This document shows positions 12,195 through 23,339 of a DNA stretch of 64,000 bases, piece by piece. Made by a program: the position numbers and the translations under genes. Position 1 is the stretch's first letter. Each line of letters opens with the position of its first letter. This stretch comes from Pegoplata infirma (taxonomy: Eukaryota; Arthropoda; Insecta; Diptera; Anthomyiidae), in assembly GCA_963921195.1 (NCBI GenBank), contig OY992537.1, positions 49,853,943-49,917,942 on the forward strand. The letters run 5' to 3'. The notes under the pieces are model-generated. The model had not been told where the DNA came from, searched no databases, and saw only the letters and a list, made by a program, of their open reading frames with translations.

Positions 12195-12783
12195 ATAAGT
12201 AAAAATAAATAAATTTTTAAAAATAGAATATTGTAAATAAATAAAAATAAAATAATAAAGTAAATAAAAATGAAAAAATAAAGTAAATAAAAATAAAATT
12301 GAAGAATAAAATTTTTTTTTTATATTCTATGAACTTTTTCATAGGTATCTGGTTTCTATGAATTTGATTCATAGATTCTATGAAGCGCATCATTGGCTCA
12401 CTTCTAATGATATTTTTCATAGAATCAATGTACGTTTTCATAGCCGTAATGAACAAAATTCTTTCAGTGTAGTGTGTAATTCCCTAATGGGTTAACTAAA
12501 CTTTAAGTTCTTAGCGGATTAAAACGCAGTCACTATCCCACTTTAAAATCGCATTATAACTTTGTTAAAATCTGTTAGTTATATTTTGAATTATTTCCCG
12601 CTAGATTGGCAATTTTTCCCACTGTGCGTTATTAGCATCACGATATAGATATTTTAAATACCTTTAATCTAATACCAAATATGCCTATATTAAATTTGAG
12701 TAAATAGGCGTAAATCGTGAAAAACTGAATAAGGTCAACTTCCGCCTATACAAATCGACCCCCCTAAAAATGAGTTTGGTCCG

Positions 12784-13827
12784 CACAGAAAAAATTTGAA
12801 ACGAATTTCATTCAACAAAAAACGCGGATTCAATCAATTTTTTGATTGAAATTCTTCCAATTAAGAAAATTTTTATACCAATCATCAAATTGTAGGTGAA
12901 TGAAAATTTTTTCAATCAAACATTTTTTGATTTTGATAAAAAATTTTATCAATTTTTTATTTATAGTCAATCAAAATAATAATTGATTTAACAAATGAAT
13001 TGTAAGCTTATGACAAAATTATCAAAAAATTCATCTTTTTTGCTTTCCAATATGTTGCCAACAATAAAAAAAAACAAGTGAGAGTGTTAAATTCGGCTGT
13101 GCCGAATCTTTTATACCCTCCAACACGTTAAAAAAAAAAACAGGGGCGTCTTTTTTTTTGGGGGGGGGGGGGGGGTAACGTCGGTGGGAGACAACCTTCC
13201 TGAATCCAACTGCAAGACTTTGAACTTCTTTTGACATAAAAATGTTTCGTTTGCTAAGCAAAAGTACAAAAAACCTATAAAAAATTGCTTTTTTTTAGAG
13301 GTTTTTTTAGTTCTTAAGAGGGGAACTTTTTTCCCCCTCATCCGATTTTGCCCATGTTCGAACTTAACCAGCCCAATACCATAAGACATATTCGTGCCAA
13401 ATTTCAGGAGTCTAGCTCTTTTATTTTGGACTGTATCGTGTCTTCCACAGACGGACGGACGGACGGACGGACGGACGGACAGACGGACATCGCTAGAATG
13501 TCTTAGAATGGATCACTGATCAATAATATATATACTTTATGGGGTCCTAGACCGATATTTCGATGCGTTACACACGGAATGACAAAGTGAGTATACCCCC
13601 ATACTGTGGTTGGAGGGTATAAAAAGTAAAACCAGATTATTTTGTATATTTTGGAATTAATCTATTCAAATAAATTAAAGCGAAAAAAAAATCTGGTATG
13701 TTGAAAATTTGTAATTCGACAGTTAAAGAAAATAACAAAAATTTGAATCAAAACATTGATTGACTCATTTAAATTTTGTTGATCAATAGATTTAATTGAA
13801 AATTTTTAGCTAATAATTTTTTTTGTG
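12784..13827. mobile_element. CACAG-tipped element, interrupted copy
   Basis: Tips CACAGAAAAAATT and AATTTTTTTTGTG, with CG on both sides (12782-12783, 13828-13829). The opposite arm of the host element at about 9660 reads straight through this site with a single CG, so the 2-bp duplication is supported. It is split by a DINE-like insertion (13071-13625). A partner copy without that insertion lies at 21210-21619. The interior is rich in 'ttgattgaaat' motifs. Confidence 0.75.
13071..13625 (+). mobile_element. DINE-1/Helentron-like element
   Basis: About 555 bp. It begins CAAGTGAGAGTG followed by the hairpin ATTCGGCTGTGCCGAAT, and ends with the hairpin TATACCC...GAGGGTATA. Between them are a T9G16 homopolymer junction (13151-13175) and a (GACG)n tract (13449-13487). 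ATAAAAA flanks both ends; the related copy at 21210-21619 has a single ATAAAAA (21329-21335 in reverse orientation) and no insert, an internal empty site. No coding capacity. The family name is inferred from hairpins and microsatellite content. Confidence 0.75.
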
Positions 13828-13923
13828 CGCTAAAAAAAATACGTGTCGAATTAATTTTCGTTCTGAACTTCATATCCAAATTTCATGAAGATCGGAGGGT
13901 GACACCAAGGAGACTCTCCTTGT

Positions 13924-14387
13924 AAGTAGGACAACTTATTTTTTTTTTTGTCTCTCTAGCTAAATACATTTTTCTGTTGAACAGTGTCATTATATTAACA
14001 ACAACCACAAAAGAACATTATTGCTATTCACCATCATCACTTAATAAGTTGGTTTTTCGTCATACATCATAATAATTGCCTTCATTACCCCTTGGGGCGA
14101 TTTTTTTAAAATTTATTTTTCTCATTATGTTTAACCATAGAGTGAAATGTTTTAAATACAAATAAATATTAAAATAAAGTCAGTTTTACATACAACTTTA
14201 TAATTATTTTTGCATAGCAAAAGCTCAATTTACATAATTTTCAATTGAGTGCATTTTCGCATTCAATTGGAAAAATATTTTTTTTTTAAATAAATTTCAG
14301 TGGCAGATTAACAACAATATTAAAAAAAAAACTTGGCAGTTATTTTTTACAAAAAAATAAAACAAACGTTATAAATAATAAACATAA
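13924..14387. other. AT-rich stretch, nothing recognised
   Basis: Spacer between two transposons. No frame, repeat family or RNA gene was recognised. Confidence 0.6.
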
Positions 14388-14395
14388 CTATACAA

Positions 14396-15373
14396 TAAGG
14401 GTGGGATAGTGTTGTGTGAGATTTTAAGCAGCAATATTTGGAAGCGCTAGAACCGCTCATTTTGTGAGGTTGGTAAAAAAAGTGTATGAGCCAAAAAATG
14501 GGGGAGGTCGGATAGGATCTAGGGGTCGCTCATCGGGGTCAAAGTTGGGCGTAGAGGGGAAAAAATCCACAAAAAGCCCCAAAACTCTCTTGGTTTTGCT
14601 CCTAGAGGGGTCAAATGTGAGACCAGCCCCCATTATTTTTTCCCCCTGAACACTTTTTCCAAACATACCGAAGCCCTATCTCCAATCCCTAAGGGGGGTC
14701 CCATACAAAGGTTCAATTTTTAAAAAATCTTTCTTCTACCGCTCTAGCTGTCCTAAAAGTCACCCTAGAGGAATCAAATGTATGACCGACCCCCAATATT
14801 TTTTCAACCCCAACATTTTCTTAGAACATACCTACCCCCTATCTTCAATCCTTATGGTGGTCCCCATACATTTTTTTTTATTTTTTTCTTAAATTGTCAT
14901 ATTAAATCAGCTCCTACCGGTCCAATGGTGCCTCCTAGAGGGGTCATTATCAAGACCAACCCCCATTAATTTTTAGCCCCCAACACTTCTTTTGAACATA
15001 CCAATTTCATATCTCCAATTCCTAAGGGGTCTCCCACGCAAAACGACATTTTTGTAAATCTTGCTCCCACCGCTCTAACTACCGCAGGAGTGACCCTAGA
15101 AAAGTTAAATGTGTGACCGACCCCCAATATTTTTTCAGCCCCAACATTTTCCCCAAACAAACCTACCCTCTATTTTTAAGCCTTAAGGGTGTCCCCACAC
15201 AATTTTTTTTTTTTTTATTTTTTTTTATAAAATTTGCGCCTACCGCTCCCACTGTGCCTTTTAGGGACGGGAAATGCAGACCGACCCCCATTAATTTTTG
15301 CCCCCTACATTTTTTCTGAACATACCTACGCCGTATTTCCACTTTGTAAGGGTGCTCCCCTGGGGAAAACTAA
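14396..15373 (+). repeat. Left terminal inverted repeat
   Basis: About 978 bp, inverted relative to 16767-17731. It contains five diverged subrepeats in tandem; the last matching bases are GGGGAAAACTAA. Short frames open in both arms are mirror shadows of this repeat and not genes. Confidence 0.9.
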
Positions 15374-15484
15374 GTTTTTGAAACCAAATTCAGCAAAACG
15401 TCTGGACCAGGAGTGCTAATGTTTGCGCGTTTTAAAGAGCAGTTGGAAAATATAAAAGACACACCGTACAGTCTTAGCATATAA

Positions 15485-16525
15485 GATGAGGAAGTGGCAG
15501 GGAACATACCAGCTCAAGTCCAAACTGACATCAAGTTGTTTTGTTGGGCTCAAATAAAAGAAAAGCAACCCAGAGACGACTACAAGGAGTTTCTTGAAAT
15601 TGTTTTATTATACCTTGGCGAAAATATTCCTAATAAGCATTTTAGCCCACCAGGACCCATCAGTCATGCTCGATGGATGGCAAAAGGCATATATTGCCTA
15701 AAAATGTTTTTTTTTTTCCGAAAATATATCGGGTTGGCCAAAAAAAAAATTAAATGCACTTCTTGATGTGACCGTTTTCATCATAACAATTTACGTAAAA
15801 GCTTGGTTTAGCGCTATCAAAGCAATAGAAGCTCCAAATAATGATTTGAATTTTTTGAAAGCGATTGCCAATTATGCTTTAATTGATAAGATTCTGTCGC
15901 AACGATTGGTCAAGAGATTCTGTGGACATCTCTGGTATCTCAGTGGCGAAGCTGTTGCTGTCGCACTATTTGATCCGAATATCTCTTGTGAAATAAAACG
16001 AAAAATGTCGAATGCAATTCGTATATTTGGAGAAGAGAAAGAGGAATTGGAGGAAGAGTTATCTGACGATGAGATGGACGAATCGCCTAACGAAGACAGC
16101 GAGGAAGAAGAATACGATGATATCGGGGAAGAAGATGCCTCATAGGATAGCGGCGACATTGGCAACAAGGATTGTAATCCTCCAGTAACATGGCATCGAA
16201 ACAAGTGAATCAAGAACTCATGAAAACTGATTTAAGCCACTACGTCACACCTGAGACTCCAAAATTTTTTGCACGCTTCGGAATAACAACAAATTTCATT
16301 GCATCCGATCCAAATACTTGGGAAAATCGTAAGGACTACCAGCGAGCGCTGCAAATATTACGTAAATTACATGTTGTCAACGGCGCTGCCGAAAGAGTCG
16401 TAAAATTAACAGAAGACTATAACAACGTGTTGTGCCGTAACGAGGAGGAAAAAATAGTTTTGCTTCAGGTCGTGGCCGAAAATCGGAAACAATATCCATC
16501 ACACGATAAAAATAAATTAATTTGA
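15485..16525 (+). pseudogene. Broken gene of the long-TIR transposon
   Basis: Three collinear pieces. 15485-15766 (no ATG; open after a stop at 15482) has GPISHARWMAKGIYCLKM. 15768-16145, continuous with an open frame from just upstream, has KAWFSAIKAIEAPNNDLNFL and HLWYLSGEAVAVALFD, then a 35-40 residue acidic tail. 16190-16525 starts at an ATG and has FARFGITTNFIASDPNTW and EEEKIVLLQVVAENRKQYPS. The first junction is a one-base frameshift near the A run at 15740-15749, close to a T run at 15707-15717. A TAG and a frame change separate the second and third pieces. From memory this matches a widespread unnamed arthropod/hydra protein family. It is the only gene between the TIRs, so a transposase or accessory role is inferred. 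The N-terminus seems missing unless spliced. Confidence 0.65.
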
Positions 16526-16766
16526 TTTGTAGTTATATTATTTATCATTTTTTATCATTTTCAAGTTAAAAAAAATATTTTTTTACGCTTAACAAAAGTT
16601 ACTATTAAATTACAAATTAAAGACCTCGGATTTCTCGATAAAATAAATAAAAAAATTGTGGGGTAACACCTTGAAGATAGAGGGTAGGTATGTTTGAAGA
16701 AAATGTTTTGGCTAAAAAAATATATGGGCAGGTCATACATTTGACTTCTCTACATACATTACTAAT

Positions 16767-17731
16767 TTAGTTTTCCCCAGGGGAGCACCCCTACAAAGTG
16801 GAAATACGGCGTAGGTATGTTCAGAAAAATTGTAGGGGGCAAAAATTAATGGGGGTCAGTCTGCATTTGCCGTTCCTAAAATGCAGAAAGGGAGCGGTAG
16901 GCGCAGATTTTATAAAAAAAAATTAAAAAACAAAAAAAATGCGTGGGGACACCATTAAGGCTTTAAAATAGAGGGTAAGTTTGTTTGGGGAAAATGTTGG
17001 GGCTGAAAAAATATTGGGGGTCGGTCACACATTTAACTCCTCTAGGGTCACCCCTGCGATAGTTAGAGCGGTGAGAGCAAGTTTTACAAAAATGCCATTT
17101 TGTGTGGGAGACCCCTTAGGAATTGGAGATATGGAATTGGTATGTTCAGAAGAAGTGTTGGGGGCTAAAAATTAATGGGGGTTGGTCTTGATAATGACCC
17201 CTCTAGGAGGCACTATTGGACTGGTAGGAGCTGATTTAATATGACAATTTAAGAAAAACTAAAAAAAATGTATGGGGACCACCCTAAGGATTGAAGATAG
17301 GGGGTAGGTATGTTCTAAGAAAATGTTGGGGTTGAAAAAATATTGGGGGTCGGTCATACATTTGATTCCTCTAGGGTGACTTCTAGGACAGCTAGAGCGG
17401 TAGGAGCAAGATTTTTTAAAAATTGAAACTTTGTATGGGACCCCCCTTAGAGATTGGAGATAGGGCTTAGGTATGTTTGGCAAAAGTGTTCAGGGCGAAA
17501 AAATAATGGGGGCCGGTCTCACATTTGACCCCTCTAGGAGCAAAACCAGGGGAGTTTTGGGCCTTTTTGTGGATTTTTTCCCCTCTACGCCCAACTTTGA
17601 CCCCGATGAGCGACCCCTAGATCCTATCCGATCTGCCCCATTTTTTGGCCCATGCATTTTTTTTACGAACCTCACAAAATAAGCGGTTCTAGCGTGTTGA
17701 AATCGAAAACTCGTGCACTATCCCACCCCTA
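16767..17731 (-). repeat. Right terminal inverted repeat
   Basis: About 965 bp, the inverted partner of 14396-15373 with scattered mismatches and small indels, so the element is not very recent. An extra partial subrepeat ('gaagatagagggtaggtatg') lies just inside it at about 16665-16760. Confidence 0.9.
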
Positions 17732-17739
17732 CTATACAA

Positions 17740-18082
17740 ATATATTAACAAACAATGATTTTATTTACTGCAAAAATTATAAAAATGTTTTGTAATGCAA
17801 ACAACAAAAAAAAAAAATATGAATAAAAAATTTCAACATGTTTTACATATTCTATGCTCAAACAATATTAGTTACTTAATGAATAAAAAATTACAGTGGA
17901 GAATAAAAATAATGTTTTGAAATCGGTGAGCTTTTCTTAACAAAATATGTCTTCAAAAAAATTGGTTTAAATGTTATGAATGATACTGTAGGGACACCTC
18001 GAAAAAGCTATTACATTCTACATAACCTAGAAATACAAAATGCTAAAATTTGACATTTGAAAGGAATTTTATACAAATAATA
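17740..18082. other. AT-rich stretch, nothing recognised
   Basis: Low-complexity AT-rich spacer with no frame or repeat that I recognise. Confidence 0.6.
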
Positions 18083-18463
18083 GCCCTGTTTTTTGCAGAC
18101 CGGATTAAGATTAGGATTTACTCTATTTAGTTAAAAAATTAATGAAATCAAGTCCAGAAATTTTTTTTATATTTTTTTTTTCTGAATTTACATCCAATTA
18201 GTTAATATAAACAGGAAAAAAATTAAGCGTTGTCCAAAATGTAAAACGGTATAAAGAAATTTGAGTTAATCCTAGGATTTAACTAAATTTATTTTTCATT
18301 CTTTGCATTTTGGACAAAGCTTAATTTGTTTTTCTGTTTATATTTACTAATTGTATGTAAGTTCAGGAAAAAACTATAAAAAAAAATTCTAGACTTGATT
18401 TGACCCATTTTTTAACTAAATAAAGTTAATCCAAATCTTAATCCGGTCTGCAAAAAACAGGGC
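18083..18463. mobile_element. MITE, GCCCTGTTTTTTGCAGACCGG tips
   Basis: 381 bp hairpin-like element. The inverted tips GCCCTGTTTTTTGCAGACC extend into long arms (about 160 bp each, imperfect). TA flanks both sides (18081-18082, 18464-18465). Non-coding; assigned only as a TA-target MITE. Confidence 0.75.
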
Positions 18464-18740
18464 TAATATTTAAACAAGAGCAACATTTTCCCGAGAAACA
18501 ACTTTTGTTACTAAAAATTTATTTTTTGACGAATTTTTTAACCCCAATTTTTTTTGTTTACCTAATTTTTTTTTTGTAAGAATTAAAAAAAATAAGCGAA
18601 ATTTTTTACATAAAAAAAATACAAAATTTCGCCAAAAATCTTATTAAAAATTGTTTTTATCATTTTTCTTATCCAATTTCTTTTTCACCAATTTTTTTTT
18701 TTTTAAATACAGTTATTTTACTTAGATTTTAAGTAGGTTC
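18464..18740. other. AT-rich stretch, nothing recognised
   Basis: Poly-T/A-rich spacer ('ccaattttttttg' type). No supported feature. Confidence 0.5.
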
Positions 18741-19620
18741 ATTCTAGCTCGAGGTCAATATTTCATTTACTAATTAAAACTATCATATTTTCATAGAATA
18801 ATTTTTAAGAAAATAATTTTTCTGCTTAAACTTTATTTATGTTGGTCATTTCTACAAGACTTAATCAACACGAGTTTCGGAATTTGTCAGATTCCATTGT
18901 CAAGACTATTTAGCAAATATAAAAACCTATACCACAAGTAGCAAAGGGAATTTAAATGTTAAATCGCTAATGTTAGAATTAAAATATTTATACATATTCG
19001 ACTCTACCCCTATTGAGAATTAGAAGACGAAAATTGTACCATCGTAGTAAGATCATGATCGTCAAATAACAATATCAAAAAATTTAAAACTTTTTTATGA
19101 GAATATCATAGTTTTAATTAGTAAAGAAAATAATGACCTCGAGCTTAAATAAAGTTATTCAAAATATAACATTTTAAGAGTCGAATAAAACAAGTTTTAT
19201 TAAAAAAATAATAATCACTATTTGAATAAAATGGTTAGCACGCCATGGTGAATAGCCCATGTATGGTGTGTTACACTCGCCAATACAAACATTTACAACA
19301 GCAAGCACATAGCATTATCCAATTGGATACTCATATGCAAATCTGTTTTTAATATATTTTTCTTGGTTATTTGACGATCGTGATTTTACTACTATGGTAC
19401 AATTTTCGTCTTCTAATTCTCAATGGGAATAGAGTCGTATATTAATATCTTAGTTTGAACAATAGCGATTTGTCATTTAAATTCCCATTGCTACTTGTCG
19501 TATAGTGTTTAAAATTTAAAACAGAAAATTATTATATGACAAAATCATAGTTTTACTTAGTAAAGGAAAAAATAACCTCGAGCTACAAAAAACCTTTTAA
19601 AATATAATATTTTAAAGGAT
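18741..19620. repeat. CTCGAG-family fold-back copies, one nested in another
   Basis: The left arm starts 'tctagctcgaggtcaatattt' and the right arm ends 'ataacctcgagctacaaaa' near 19590. A third arm end ('aatgacctcgagcttaaat', about 19110-19160) lies inside, so a second copy or partial duplication is present. About 150 bp at 19180-19330 is unlike the other copies. Confidence 0.65.
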
Positions 19621-19644
19621 GAATAATTTTTTTTTTAATAAAAA

Positions 19645-21208
19645 CACTGTGCTAGTCGCAAAAATGCTGGGCACCCTGCTGGTCACCCTGCTGGTAAGCT
19701 AATTCGGGTACGCTGAATTCAATGGTTCTAGCCGTTTTGCGAAGTTAGCGCTCGTATTCGCGATATTCGCGATTTAAAATTTTAAAGCCTAGGTACTACA
19801 AAAAATTTATTTTTATGCTTTTGGGATAGTTTTTAAATATAAATTTACAAAATCCATTGTTTTTTTTCGCGAAAAAAAAAATTTTACACAAAAAAAAAAA
19901 AAAATGAATTACGCGAGAAAAAAAAACAATCCGCGAAAAATTATTTTTTTTGAAAAATTTTGTGTGTGTAATGTATCGTATTCTACTCATTTTCATAAAT
20001 TAATAGCAAAATAAAAAAAATTTGGAAAAAAAAATTAACGAAAAAAAATTCGCGAAAAAAATGTCCGCGAATATTTTTTTTTTTTATATTCAATAGAGTT
20101 TAGATGATAAAAATTCAGCAATTGTCTAGATAATATGATAAAAATATTTGTTTTACTTAAAAATAAAAAAATAATAATCGCGAATATCGCTAATAACACA
20201 GTGCAACACCCAAAATCGGAATGGGATGAAACCAAAAGCAAATGAAAGTTGATATATTTCATAACAAACCCCTCAAAGCTTTTTTCTAGTTCAGAGCTAG
20301 ATTTTGTTTTACACGCATTTGAAGTTAGTGCACTTTTATTATAATTATAATAATAAATGCTTGAAAACTGTATTAGTGGCGAATGATTAATATTGTAATT
20401 GCCTTTAAATAACAACCATACGCAACGGTGTCCAGTGGTTTATATTAATAATTGCCTTTAAATAACAATCATACGCAACGGTGTACAGTGGTTTATTTTA
20501 ATAATTTGGCTATTCAGTAAATAGGTACTGGACCGATTGCAGCAAAATTCATACCAGTCATAGCTGAAGTAATTTTGAGCTTAAGTTTGGAAACTGGACC
20601 CTACATGTCCAATAAGGGCACCACCAGGGGCCTTTAAAGTAGGACATGTTTAGTACACAAAAACTTTAAATGCTTTAAAAACACCAACTTTAAATGCGTG
20701 TAAAATAAAATCTAGCTCTGACCTAAAAAAAAGGCCTTGAGGGTTTTGTTATGGAAAACGTCAGCTTTCACTTGCTTTTGGTTTCATCCCATTCCGATTC
20801 CGAAAGTTCGATTTTGTATCACTGTGTAATACACTAACTTTGAAAAAACTGATATTACAATGTCATTTAGTGTACACGAACTAGCTTTACCAGATGGCTG
20901 TCGTAAATTCAAATCAAACTAAAAATATTTGTATTGAACCAATTTGTTCACGAAAATAAATTTGTTCGCGAAAAATTCACGGTATATTGGTTTGTTGTGT
21001 TAGTTTAACAGACTTGAATGGTTTTAAATTTAAAAATTATCGCAAAAGTTGAAAAATGTCGTTTTTATTGTACTAAAGCATCAAAATTTTAAATCGCGAA
21101 TACGAGCGCAAACTTCGAAAAACGGCTAGCACCATTGAATTCAGCGTACCCGAATTAACTTAACCAGTAGGGTGCTCAGCTTGAAAAAAAAGTGTCAAAT
21201 TCGAGCAC
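19645..21208. mobile_element. CACTGTGCT fold-back, interrupted copy
   Basis: The left tip is CACTGTGCTAGTCGC; arms carry 'gctgggcaccctgctgg', 'gggtacgctgaattcaat' and 'cgtattcgcgatattcgcg'. The right arm is inverted and ends at 'ttcgagcac' with the last bases lost. A shorter complete copy is at 62364-63101. Another fold-back (20197-20826) sits in its centre. Confidence 0.75.
20197..20826. mobile_element. CACAGTG fold-back with TAA duplication
   Basis: 630 bp with inverted tips CACAGTG and arms containing 'cggaatgggatgaaaccaaaagc'. TAA lies on both sides (20194-20196 and 20827-20829). A 3-bp TAA target with CACTG/CACAG-type tips recurs in the window. 'tttaataa...ataacaatcatacgcaacggtg' is duplicated in tandem near 20405-20500. 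Non-coding. Confidence 0.7.
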
Positions 21209-21209
21209 T

Positions 21210-21619
21210 TTGAAATTAATCAGAACAATTATTTTGTAATAATCTTATTTGCATTGTGATGGGTTTTTTCGCTTTAATTTATTTGAATAGATTAATTCAA
21301 AAATATAGAAAATAATCGAGATTTACTCTTTTTATTGTTGGCAACATATTTAAAGCAAAAAGGATGAATTTTTTAATAATTTTGTCATAAGCTTACTATT
21401 CATTCGTTAAATCTATCATTATTTTGATTGACTATAAATAAAAAATTGATAAAATTTTTAATCAAAATCGAAATAAATTTTTGATTAAAAAAATGTTCCA
21501 TCAATTACCTACAATTTGATGATTGCGATAACAACTTTCTTAATTAAAGAATTTTTAATCAAAAAATTGACTGAATCCGCGTTTTTGTTGATTGAAATTC
21601 GTTTTAAATGTTTTCTGTG
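21210..21619. mobile_element. CACAG-tipped element, uninterrupted copy
   Basis: Reverse-orientation relative of 12784-13827, ending TTTTCTGTG next to TA. It lacks the DINE-like insert and shows a single ATAAAAA at the matching place (21329-21335, reverse). Its left end (21210-21270) differs from the other copy and may be truncated. Confidence 0.7.
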
Positions 21620-21851
21620 TATAAAAGGTTAAATTGAAAGTTTTTTTTTTTATTGTAAGATATTTTCCCATAAGTCTGCTTGTGCAAATTTCACTTTCCT
21701 CGACTGTACTGTTCTCAACAATTGTTATTTAAAAATTATGAATAATAATATATTTACTTTTCATACATAATTAAATGCGGTATGCACACTAAGTTAAAAA
21801 AGTATACAGATTTTTCGAAATCCGGGAGTTTCCGGGCATATTTCATGAGAT

Positions 21852-22232
21852 CAAGTGAGAGTGTTTAATTCGGCTGTGTCAAATCTTTTATACCCGTCAA
21901 CATTGGGGTAGAGCAAATTTTGATTTTTGTGAATTTCGTAATCGTCGGGGTCGGACGAGTTGACTTTTAGGTTAAGTATTAACACACAATAATATTGGAC
22001 GTGTCGGACAATGGCTTGGGGCTCCTTTTTTGGCTTTAAAATCCGAAAGTTCCGAAAAAATTTAAAAGAAAAGATTTTTTTTAACTTTTTTTGCTTTAAA
22101 TATTAGTTTATATTCGGACATTACTGAAAAAGTGTTTTTATTTAACAAAAAATTTTAAGAAATTTAAAAAAAAAAACATTCTTCAAAAATAACTAATATA
22201 TATACCCTACATCACTCTATGGTACAGGGTAT
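21852..22232 (+). mobile_element. DINE-1/Helentron-like element
   Basis: 381 bp from CAAGTGAGAGTG and a degraded 'attcggctgtgtcaaat' hairpin to the terminal hairpin TATACCCTAC...ACAGGGTATA. It lacks the microsatellite tract of other copies. Non-coding. Confidence 0.65.
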
Positions 22233-22945
22233 AAAAAGTTTGTGTTGATGTTTGTAACTACCCGAAATATTCAAGTATACTGATCGACACAGAATCACTT
22301 TTTAAGTCGATTTAGCGATGTTGTCTGTCCATCCATGTAAACGTTGTGCGCACGATACAGGTCGCAGTTTCTAACCGATTTGTCTGAAATTTCAAACTTA
22401 GGCCGTTTTGACCCAAGGACGGATCGCTATTAAAAAATCGGTCCATGTTTTGACCAAGCCCCCATACAAACGTCCCAAATTACCCTAACAACCGCATTTT
22501 AATAGGTATCCTTATAAAATTTGGCAGGTAAACGTGATTTGTATTCATAAATTTCCAATCCAAATTTAAAAGGAATCGGGCCAGTTCTTCCTGTAGCTCC
22601 CAGACAAACCACCCTCCCGATATTTACATAAATCTCGAAAATTTCATGAAAATAGAAAATATTTTATTAACATTTTGTTTGTGTGTGTTTAACACGTACT
22701 TTAATAAGCCAATCAAATCTGATTATATTCACACCATTTTTAAACTTAGGCCCCATATGAAAATTTCGCCCGATATTTACTTAAAGCGGTTTATTAGCAA
22801 CAAATAGAATCCTATTGCACTCATATTTGGTTTGTGAGTGTTTTCTACACTTATTACAGTTTTGACAAAAGACAGACCCAATAGGTCCATGTTTGGACCC
22901 ATTTTCCGGGAAACACTGGTGCAGGGTATTATATGATCGGTCTTG
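22233..22945. repeat. Second DINE-like body type, fragment
   Basis: Contains 'gatcgacacagaatcactt', 'cgatttagcgatgttgtctgtcc' and 'gcacgatacaggtcgc', also present at 45730-45840. Probably the body of a related but distinct subfamily abutting the previous copy. Confidence 0.5.
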
Positions 22946-23339
22946 ACTGACTATAATTTTCTTACTTTTTTTACATTAATTTCAAATTGCATTACTTTAC
23001 CAAACTTGTTATTTCAAAAGGCAAAAAAACTGTAAAAAAAAAATTTGTCCGTGATTTAGAATATTAAAAAAAAAAAACAAATTCTGCATTTTAAAAATTT
23101 TTCAAAATTTATTTTTTCTTAAATGATTTTTGATGAAATTTTTTACTACAAAACGCAAAAAAAATGTCAAAAAATGTTTATGTCCGGGACTTAAAAAAAA
23201 ATCTTGAAAAAAATTTCCAAATTTATGAAATTTTAAGTCTAAAATTATTTTTGATGAATTTTTTACTACAAAACGCAAAAAAAATGTGCCTGGGACTTTT
23301 TCATACAAAATTATTTAAACCCGGCAAATCGTATCAATA
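22946..23339. repeat. Poly-A rich stretch with a 120-bp direct duplication
   Basis: 'ttttttactacaaaacgcaa' occurs at about 23138 and again about 120 bp later, marking a short tandem duplication. Nothing else was recognised. Confidence 0.5.

Larger units (their letters stand above)
11542..12469. mobile_element. TA-flanked MITE, CACTGAAAGAATT tips
   Basis: 928 bp with inverted tips CACTGAAAGAATT...TTGTTCAT and a TA on both sides, as expected for Tc1/mariner-type targets. Terminal parts are rich in 'attcataga/tctatgaat' motifs. Two tRNA-like sequences in opposite orientation lie inside. There is no transposase frame. Confidence 0.75.
9570..13923. mobile_element. 4.35-kb inverted-repeat element with decayed gene
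   Basis: The left end begins ACAAGGAAGGTCTCCCTGGT and the right end is its diverged reverse complement. The arms stay alignable for about 150 bp through 'GACACGTATTTTTTTTAG' and 'GGGGGT'. No clear target duplication was found. The interior holds a broken minus-strand gene (10245-10918), a TA-flanked MITE (11542-12469) and, within the right arm, a CACAG element (12784-13827). Non-coding parts 9720-10240, 10930-11540 and 12480-12780 are AT-rich with nothing else recognised. Confidence 0.65.
14396..17731 (+). mobile_element. Long-TIR DNA transposon, 8-bp target duplication
   Basis: 3336 bp flanked by a perfect 8-bp direct repeat CTATACAA (14388-14395 and 17732-17739). Tips are TAAGGGTGGGATAGTG and its complement with one mismatch. 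The two arms (14396-15373 and 16767-17731) are about 970 bp each and inverted. Each is largely built of about five diverged subrepeats of roughly 160 bp ('ctagaggggtc...gaccgacccccatt...cccaacattttc...'). Between them lies a broken plus-strand gene. An 8-bp duplication fits hAT or P superfamilies and CTATACAA fits the hAT target pattern nTnnnnAn; the long subrepeat arms recall fold-back/Galileo architecture. Superfamily left open. Confidence 0.9.

Noticed and set aside
14457..14666. Frame repeated at 17473-17682 (MFGKSVQGEKIMGAG)
   Set aside because: Mirror images in the two terminal inverted repeats; no domain, disrupted by subrepeat variation.
15872..16213. 113-codon minus-strand frame with poly-Ser
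   Set aside because: Antisense shadow of the acidic region of the plus-strand gene.
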